From DASYAN01 sp963727755 (GTDB taxonomy: Bacteria; Chloroflexota; Ktedonobacteria; Ktedonobacterales; Ktedonobacteraceae): DNA of 64,000 nucleotides. The position numbers were made by a program, and so were the translations under genes. Positions 57,372 through 64,000 of this stretch are shown here, piece after piece (within the stretch, counting starts at the first letter, position 1; the number at the start of each line of letters is the position of its first letter). Below the pieces are notes generated by a model. That model made no database searches, had not been told where the DNA came from, and saw only the letters and a list, made by a program, of their open reading frames with translations. The stretch lies in NCBI GenBank assembly GCA_963727755.1, contig CAVSHN010000011.1, forward strand, positions 124,001 to 188,000. Direction: 5' to 3'.

Positions 57372-57872
57372 CTACCATATCAAAACCTCTATTTGAGATA
57401 TTTTAGCTGGTTGCTTATGGAACATCGGTCCCCTGATCAGATGATCCTTTTTCCTCCTTCCATTTTTCGAACTCTTCGAGCGTCCATTTTCCAATTCGTC
57501 ATATTGCTCTTTATACTGCTCTCCTTGCAGATATTCATACATAGGTAAGTGGATCCCTTGTATATTACCTATTGTCGCCCATATCATTTCATTTTTGTGA
57601 CTATTTTTTGGTCCTTGCCCAGGGAATACTTTCTCAGGATCACCCATAAGTGTTTCGGTTGCGAAATCTGATAGTAGGTTTCCTGGGATTTCCCTGCTTT
57701 TACTATTCCTAACCATTTCATTTCTTCTTGTGATACTACTAAAATTACTTATCATTAACAGATGATTGACAATCTTTTCTGCCAAAGCTCGGGCTGGGAT
57801 TGGCATACGTCTCAGATAGCCATTAAGTGCAATCCTGATCTCCTTACTAGTAATTGTGAGAGAAGTTGACAT
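57372..57872 (-). CDS. Hypothetical protein
   Basis: The ATG at 57872 (MSTSLTITSKEIRIALNGYL) gives 166 residues; a TTG at 57899 would add nine. The middle is helical with PIPARALAEKIVNHLLM and MGDPEKVFPGQGP; the end is very basic (RSKSSKNGRRKKDHL). No ribosome site is clear. The TTG start overlaps a GGGACA-type motif. No recognised domain. Confidence 0.5.
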   Translation of the reverse strand: MSTSLTITSKEIRIALNGYLRRMPIPARALAEKIVNHLLMISNFSSITRRNEMVRNSKSREIPGNLLSDFATETLMGDPEKVFPGQGPKNSHKNEMIWATIGNIQGIHLPMYEYLQGEQYKEQYDELENGRSKSSKNGRRKKDHLIRGPMFHKQPAKISQIEVLIW

Positions 57873-57882
57873 GCTTTGTCTA

Positions 57883-57900
57883 GGGGGAAAGAGGGACAAT
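57883..57900 (+). repeat. GGGACA-type dispersed motif
   Basis: GGGGGAAAGAGGGACAAT. See the copies at 28722, 32949, 32970 and 51320. Confidence 0.55.
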
Positions 57901-58037
57901 GTTCATTTTGAAATGCCCCAAGCATCGTAGAGGATAAAGTAAGCTCAAAGTCTCGCCTCAAAGCTACGAAAAAAGGTGTGAAGTAACGGCCTTATCATGG
58001 TATACTGTTAGCCAAAACGACTAGAAAGTAAACGACA

Positions 58038-60751
58038 GTGACCCCTGCACGTAAGCAATACCTCGACATTAAAAGTCAGTATCCTGATGCCATACTTTTG
58101 TATCAGGTAGGTGACTTTTATGAAACATTTGATAACGACGCCATTATTGCAGCTCGTGAATTAGCGATTGTCCTCACATATCGTTCCTATGGACAGGAAA
58201 AGGTGCCCTTAGCTGGTATTCCTATTCGTTCTTTAGATAATTATCTTGGTAAGCTCACAGCTCATGGCTATAAGGTCGCTGTATGTGAGCAGGTGGGGGA
58301 GATAACCAAAGGTCGGGATGTAGTTGAACGTGCGGTAACCCGTATTTTGACAGCCGGAACCCTTTCTGAACCAAATCTTCTACCAGTGCGTCAAAATAAC
58401 TATCTGGTAGCTATTGCTACTGGACGCACACAGACTGGTCTGGCGGCAGTAGATGTCAGCACAGGTGAATTCACCGTGACTTGGTTTGCTCCAGACGAAT
58501 TGCCGATTGCACTGGATGCTGAATTGCAGCGACTAGCTCCGGTAGAATGCTTGCTTGTAGAGGGAGACAAGCATGCGTATCAGTTTCCTTCCAAGACGAT
58601 TACCATTACACCCTGTCCTACTTATTTCTTTCAATATGACACTGCCCAGACTCGTTTGTGTCGACACTTTGGAGTGCAATCGCTTGATGCCTATGGTTGT
58701 GCAAATGAACCACAAGCTATTATCTCTGCTGGAGCCATCATTGCCTATCTGGAAAAGATGAATGCCTCCTTACTTTCCCTGCTGGCAGCACTTCGTTCGT
58801 ACCGTACCACCAGCTACATGGTGCTCAACGCGCACACGCAGCGTAACCTAGAATTATTGCAGGGAACGCGTAGTGGTACTCCCCTGGGCAGCTTACTGAG
58901 CGTGCTTGACCGTGCCATCACTCCAATGGGAGCGCGTCAGATGCGTCGTACGCTGACACAACCTTTGCTAGACCTGAGCGAACTAGATGCTCGTTTGGCA
59001 AGTGTCGAGGAGCTTTACGAGAGTCCCGCACTGCGCAGTCGTTTGGCAGCCTATTTGCAAGACCTTGGCGATCTAGAACGTGTAGCGGGACGTATCCGTC
59101 AGGGGACGGCAGTGCGCAATGAGGTGCTAGGATTGCGCAACTATTTATGCATTGTTCCCCAATTGCAAGATCGATTGCAGGGCTGCAATGCGACACTCTT
59201 GCGAGAGTTAGCTGAAGAAATGGACCCATGTCCCCAGGTGATTGATCTCATCGATCGTGCGTTAGTGCGTGCCGACGAAGAAGATGAAAATGGTGATGAT
59301 AGACACTTGATACGGGCTGGATATCATGTCGAACTTGATGAACTTTTCAATTCAATTCGCAGCTCCCGACGCTGGATGGTCTCTTTGGAAGCCCGTGAAC
59401 GTCAACGTACAGGGATAAAGTCGCTCAAAGTTAGCTTCAACAAAGTCTTTGGCTACTATATCGAAGTTAGTCATGCCAATGCCAAGCTTGTTCCTGATGA
59501 TTATATGCGCAAGCAGACGCTTGTGAATGCCGAACGCTTTATCACTCCCGAACTCAAAGAGCATGAAGCGCGTATCCTCAGTGCTACTGAGCGCATCGAA
59601 GAAATGGAACGGAGCATTTATGCCGATGTGCTCCGGCAGATCGCTAGTTTCTATCAAGAAATGGTGAATACAGCAGCAGCGATAGCCAGAGTTGATGTGC
59701 TACAGGGTTTAGCCGAAGTGGCTGCTCGTCAAGGCTATGTGCGACCTGTACTGGAGCAGGGACATCGTTTGGAGATTATTGGTGGACGGCATCCAGTCGT
59801 CGAATATGCATTAGACGGTGATGTATTTATTCCCAACGATACACATCTGGAAGCTGATGAAGGGGAACGCATCCGATTGCTCACGGGACCAAATATGGCT
59901 GGGAAATCGACCTATCTGCGTCAAGTTGCACTGATTGCGCTTCTAGCTCAGATTGGTAGTTTTGTTCCTGCCCGCAAAGCGCGGATTGGACTGGTAGATC
60001 GCATCTTTACGCGTGTTGGAGCAGAAGATGATATCGCATCGGGCAAGAGCACATTTATGGTTGAGATGGAGGAGACAGCGACCATCTTGCATCATGCCAC
60101 GAAGCACAGCTTGATCATCCTAGATGAAATTGGCCGAGGTACTGGTACCTATGATGGCCTAGCGATTGCACGGGCTGTAGTCGAATATCTCCACAATGAA
60201 CTAGCGGCAAGAACACTCTTTGCAACTCATTATCATGAACTCTCTGCAATGGCTGATGAATTGGAACATTTATGTGTTTATACCATGGCCATTAGTGAAG
60301 ATGAGCGAGATGGGATCGTCTTTCTGCATCGTGTCGTGCCAGGTTGTGCAGGGAGGAGCTATGGAGTCCATGTTGCAAAGCTAGCGGGTATGCCAACCAG
60401 TGTCATCAAGCGTGCGGAAATGGTTTTGCAGCAGTTGGAGTTACAAAGAACTGGCGAGCATGTCATGTTGACTGCTGGAAGAGGAGCTGAGAGTGATCAC
60501 CATGTTGCCGAGGCAGATGGGCAATATACTCCAGGAAACTGGCCTCTTACTCCGCAGAGAACATATGAATGGCAAAGTGAAGAGGCACATCTTGCGGCAT
60601 TAGCCCTCGAACGGCTTGATGGCTCAGGGACAGATTTGGAAACCATAGACCTCTGTGCTATCACTCCGCTAGATGCGCTGAACTTATTATTCTTGTTGCA
60701 GAAGAGGAAAAAGAACTACGTGAGGCAAGCAAGATAGCACAATTCCCATGA
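58038..60751 (+). CDS. mutS: DNA mismatch repair protein MutS, C-terminal frameshift
   Basis: GTG start at 58038 (MTPARKQYLDIKSQYPDAIL). Mismatch recognition motif YQVGDFYETFD (Phe of FYE), connector and core domains, and the ATPase with GPNMAGKSTYLRQ, ERIDEIGRGT-type LIILDEIGRGTGT and TLFATHYHEL. The main frame ends at 60737 with an odd KNYVRQAR tail, but one missing G in CAGAAGAGG near 60700 gives KELREASKIAQFP, the expected end, to 60751. Together with mutL it would form the methyl-independent mismatch repair pair. Confidence 0.94.
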
Positions 60752-60908
60752 CCAACGTCGAGAATAATCAATTCAGGCAAACTTACCATCGGCGTTTCGG
60801 CTCCGGTGGTAGCTTTATATCTTCAAAAAAATGCCCCTGCCCGTGGCTCCTGCTGGCTCCTACAGCTCGCTCGAGAGTGAGGCTGGAATTGTCATATCAT
60901 TGTGCTAT

Positions 60909-61195
60909 CTACAAGTGTACCTCTTTTCCCCTCGACAAGCAACTTTCCACCGAATAAACTAGCAATAGGTTGAAGTGTTCACGATATAACCAAGGTAGTG
61001 CGTCCCTCCAACGACTTAGCTTGTCAACGCACTTTTTGTCGTAGAAAAAAGTTTCTAACGTTAAGCCATATAGTTTACTATATGCCCGTACGTCATTTAC
61101 ATTATCCAGTTGAATATTAGCTAGTGCTGACTCATCTTTCGTCAAAGCTTTGGAGAAGCTTTGATAACTCAGTTTTGGGAAGGAATTACAAAATA
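60909..61195 (-). pseudogene. Possible regulator-like gene remnant
   Basis: A leftward frame (60909 to about 61195; the open frame itself extends to 61334 into the next gene) has SYQSFSKALTKDESALANIQ and LDNVNDVRAYSKLYGLTLET, which reads like the second half of a helix-turn-helix protein (...Y..LyGLtlee.f). No start is clear. Its coding status is uncertain. Confidence 0.25.
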
Positions 61196-62228
61196 ATGAT
61201 GCATTTTTTTTCCCGACGTACTTTTGTGAAAGCTGCAAGTGGTCTTCTAGTAGGAGCTGGATTAGGAGATGCTGCATTTGGGATTTCTCATGCCTCCATA
61301 GCGATGGGAGCCCCATCTTTGTCATGCGCTTCATGGATGGGAGGCATACCAGACGACGTACTGCTATCGCAATTGACTATCCCTGGCACACACAAATCAT
61401 GCTGTTTAGGAGCTGGAGGACCTCTAGTTCAATGTCAAAATTGGTCTATAACTGACCAGCTAAATAACGGGATCCGTTTCCTAGATATACGGGTACGGCG
61501 GTATAAAAGCGGTTTTACAATCCACCACGGACCCGTTTATCAAGGCAAGACACTTACCGACGTACTTAATGAGTGCATACCTTTTTTACGACAACAACCA
61601 AGTGAGTGCATTATAATCTCCATAAAAGCTGAAGAGGGCAATGGTGGGCTGTTCGATCCTCCCCCACCCTACAATCCTACTTATAGCACCATTGGGGAAA
61701 CTTTCGAAAAGACGTACAGCAGGTGGTATTACGACAATGGGAATGAAGAAGTTCTTCTTTGGTACTTTCAGGATGATAATCCCCACCTGGGGCAGGTTCG
61801 TGGAAGAATTCGTATTGTTTAACCGCTTCCAAGACTACAAAGAGATTGTTGGCGTAGGTCCATACACTTGGCCAGATAACGCAACCTTTGATGGTCTCGG
61901 CTATAGTTGCAATTACCTAATCGAAGATGAATATAAAGTCCCCACCCCTTTTGATATTGGAAAGAAGAAAAAGATAATCTGGCGAAACATGAAATCGGCT
62001 ACCGGAGGTGCGGAAATGAACAATTGGAGTATTACCTTTACAAGTGGATCTTCCCTAGTTGCTTGTCCTAAACTTGTTGCATATCAAGTAAATACATGGC
62101 TCCATAGTATTCCCAGCAGCCTTAACCCGAATGAACATAACAGGATTGGCGTAGTGCCAATGGACTTTCCTGACAATACTAATATTGGTTGGCTTATAAG
62201 CTGGAACTTGAGTATGCTGAACTCATGA
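61196..62228 (+). pseudogene. Secreted phosphatidylinositol-specific phospholipase C-like protein, frameshifted
   Basis: GGGAAGGA precedes the ATG at 61196. SRRTFVKAASGLLVGAGLG is a Tat-type signal. The PI-PLC X domain has LTIPGTHKSCC (first catalytic His), NGIRFLDIRVRRY, IHHGPVYQGKTL (second His) and CIIISIKAEEG. The frame stops at 61822 after VRGRIRIV; the next frame gives NRFQDYKEIVGVGPYTWPDN to 62228. An extra T in GTTTAACC at 61818 explains it. It would hydrolyse phosphatidylinositol or related lipids outside the cell. It lies between mutS and mutL on the same strand. Confidence 0.85.
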
Positions 62229-62474
62229 ATGCTGGTAGTCTTCCGCTCAAAAGGTGATGGTGAGAGCCAAGGCCCACGAGAAGCAGGTTCACCGGGTGGC
62301 ACAACACTCACAGGGGAGACTACCTGATGGTGCCTATTTCGAAAAGTCTATAGGTTCCTATTTCCCTTCAGTGGAGATAGTTCACTCCACCGGCATTATA
62401 TCACTCCAAGAGCTATTTGTCCTCCCCACCTAGGAATTTTGTTCGTGAATAGAGTATACTTTGTCTATAGTGAC

Positions 62475-62675
62475 ACTCTGCTGGGACTAGCCGTCCCGCA
62501 GCTTCTGACACCCCGATATAGTTGCTGTCCTGAGTGATTGTGGCGTAGCCACCACTCGGTGGGCCGTGTAGTGGATCGGTGATATCGCGAACAGGCTACA
62601 GGCTAATGCCACGACGCCTCACCGCCGCCGACAATTTGGCACGGCTTGCGGTGGGCTAAAGCCATTTTTTGTCAC
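62475..62675 (+). ncRNA. Structured leader candidate upstream of mutL
   Basis: Stems seen: CTGC TGGGAC, loop, GTCCC GCAG (near 62478-62503); GTGG, loop, CCAC; CACCGC with GCGGTG; and a terminator-like GGC TAAA GCC ATTTTTT just before mutL. GTGACA near its start and TGTCAC after the T run can also pair. A TATACT-like box lies just upstream. It may be an attenuator or an independent RNA. 62229-62474 holds nothing I recognise. Confidence 0.35.
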
Positions 62676-62704
62676 GAGAACAAGAGATCAGGGATACGGA
62701 AAAG

Positions 62705-64000
62705 ATGTATGATAATTCAAAAATGCAACATGTCTCTACGATAGAGCGAACTGCTCTGCATGAGCTATCGCCGGACGTTGCAGAGCGCATCGCCGCTGGT
62801 GAAGTCATTGAACGTCCTGTCTCGGTTGTCAAAGAACTCATAGAAAATGTGTTAGATGCGCAAGCGAGTGAGATTCGTATTGATATCCGTGGTGGGGGAT
62901 TGCGTTTGATTCGTGTCACTGACGACGGATATGGTATTGCCGAAGGAGATCTTGAACGCGTATGTCTGCGACACACCACAAGCAAGATCCATGCCTTTGA
63001 GGACTTGAGCCGTTTACAAACCCTGGGATTTCGTGGAGAGGCTCTTGCCAGTATCGCTGCGGTCTCAGAGGTGACCATTTTGAGTCGTGCCATTGAGACA
63101 GAAGGATTAGGTGAGGAGCATGCGGGTGTATTAGTTACATTGCGGGGAGGTGAGATAGTGGAACGTGGACGTCGTGCGCATATGCATGGAACGACAGTGA
63201 CGGTACGTGATCTCTTCTATAATGTTCCAGCGCGTTTGCAATATACTCGTGCTATGCGGACTGAGAATGGGCATGTCGTGCAATTATTACAGCGCTACGC
63301 AGTTGGCTATCCGGGGGTGCGTTTCAATTTGATTGTCGACGAGCGAGAACTATTACAAACAAGTGGTAGTGGTGATCTTGTGACAGTATTGACCGAATTG
63401 TATCACCTCTCGCTCAGTGAATTGCTCCGAGAGATCAAGGTCTGTGATGAGGAGCACTACCGTATCCATGGTTTAATCGGCAATCGAGTCCTAGCTCAGA
63501 GTAATCGGCAGTATGTAACACTATTTGTGAACGGACGCTGGGTGCAATCACGCCCATTGCAGGAGGCTCTGGAGCAAGGCTATCGTGGTTTGTTATCGAA
63601 AGGCAAACATCCATTGCTTGTGCTCTTCTTGGCGGTTCCTCCGCATGAGGTAGATGTCAATGTCCATCCAGGCAAGCTAGAGGTTCATCTACTGCAAGAG
63701 CGGACCATCGTTGCAGCACTCACGCAGGCCATCAGGACAGTGATGGAGCAAAGTCCAGCCTTACCGGAGGCCGTCCAATTTCCTGGTCCTGTTCTGGCGA
63801 GTCAGCGCCGTCTACCGGGACCAAGGCGTCGAGGTTTGCACGTCTCTGAGTCAGCAGAAGGTTATCGTGTAGAAGCATCAGAGCCTAGCACAGCAGAAGT
63901 AATTGCCAATTTGAGGCCACTAGCTCAATTGCAGCAAGCGGTCATTCTTGCTGAGGCCCCTGATGGTAGTCTCTACCTTGTTGACCAGCATCGAGCGCAT
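62705..64000 (+). CDS. mutL: DNA mismatch repair protein MutL, 5' part (runs off window)
   Basis: ATG at 62705; open to the window end (432 codons). GHKL ATPase motifs: IAAGEVIERPVSVVKELIEN, LIRVTDDGYGIAEGDL, RHTTSKIHAFEDL, LGFRGEALASIAAVS. The transducer domain has LFVNGRWVQSRPLQEA and the C-terminal dimerisation domain begins at DGSLYLVDQHRAH, cut by the window edge. The first 15 residues before LHELSPDVAERI are an extra N-terminal extension. It acts with MutS. Confidence 0.95.
   Translation, partial: MYDNSKMQHVSTIERTALHELSPDVAERIAAGEVIERPVSVVKELIENVLDAQASEIRIDIRGGGLRLIRVTDDGYGIAEGDLERVCLRHTTSKIHAFEDLSRLQTLGFRGEALASIAAVSEVTILSRAIETEGLGEEHAGVLVTLRGGEIVERGRRAHMHGTTVTVRDLFYNVPARLQYTRAMRTENGHVVQLLQRYAVGYPGVRFNLIVDERELLQTSGSGDLVTVLTELYHLSLSELLREIKVCDEEHYRIHGLIGNRVLAQSNRQYVTLFVNGRWVQSRPLQEALEQGYRGLLSKGKHPLLVLFLAVPPHEVDVNVHPGKLEVHLLQERTIVAALTQAIRTVMEQSPALPEAVQFPGPVLASQRRLPGPRRRGLHVSESAEGYRVEASEPSTAEVIANLRPLAQLQQAVILAEAPDGSLYLVDQHRAH

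Noticed and set aside
1..64000. CRISPR array, tRNA or rRNA
   Set aside because: No regularly spaced direct repeats with unique spacers and no T-arm GTTCGAAT-type motifs or rRNA segments noticed on either strand.

Overview
The window looks like a chromosomal segment of a Chloroflexota bacterium, most likely a Ktedonobacteria-type actinomycete-like monoderm. This is inferred from protein character, not from a search: FHA-bearing Ser/Thr kinases, a MurA with Asp in place of the catalytic Cys, a GTG-started MutS, Pro/Gln-rich YccF proteins and a heavy load of IS200/IS605-type elements. I see no tRNA, rRNA or CRISPR array.

Layout. 0-9.4 kb: a two-TM protein, cutA (frameshifted), dnaA, a lipoprotein, a zinc-ribbon/FHA protein, murA and a repeat-rich pseudo-receiver protein. 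9.7-15.6 kb: accessory DNA with an IS66 element with exact ends and target duplication, remnants of small palindrome-ended elements, an aldo/keto reductase and a hypothetical gene. 15.5-25.4 kb: housekeeping genes rpsA, clpC, radA and a PIN/TRAM protein, with recognisable promoters and terminators and one badly broken unknown gene. 25.4-32.7 kb: gmd, rmd and a glycosyltransferase in one operon (GDP-6-deoxyhexose/GDP-rhamnose type), followed by two tandem secreted beta-helix proteins. 33-38 kb: an island of orphan antitoxin-like genes, a retropepsin-like protease pair and an IsrB (HNH-less IscB relative) element with its probable omega RNA, inserted against a truncated kinase gene. 37.9-42.2 kb: two Ser/Thr kinases and a nucleotidyltransferase-like gene. 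42.1-46.2 kb: metH and a DJ-1/PfpI protein. 46.7-54.8 kb: a permease-PAS-histidine kinase fusion with a response regulator remnant, a chimeric fragment of metH and a DUF4139 gene, a broken secreted amidotransferase-like gene, a DUF4139 gene and a class V aminotransferase, nearly all frameshifted. 54.8-64 kb: a TnpB element, a YccF protein, mutS, a Tat-type secreted PI-PLC-like protein, and mutL running off the end.

Two themes stand out. First, RNA-guided nuclease elements and their relics (IsrB, TnpB and several protein-less palindrome-ended pieces) are scattered through the accessory parts. Second, single-base frame disruptions are very common, even in conserved genes such as clpC, metH and mutS and often in short homopolymers; this may be residual sequencing error, but one response regulator also has an in-frame nonsense codon, so some decay is probably real.

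Working together: mutS and mutL flank one secreted enzyme gene; gmd-rmd-glycosyltransferase would make and transfer a GDP-activated deoxyhexose; the FHA protein and FHA/TM Ser/Thr kinases point to phospho-threonine signalling; metH-DJ-1 form a short operon.
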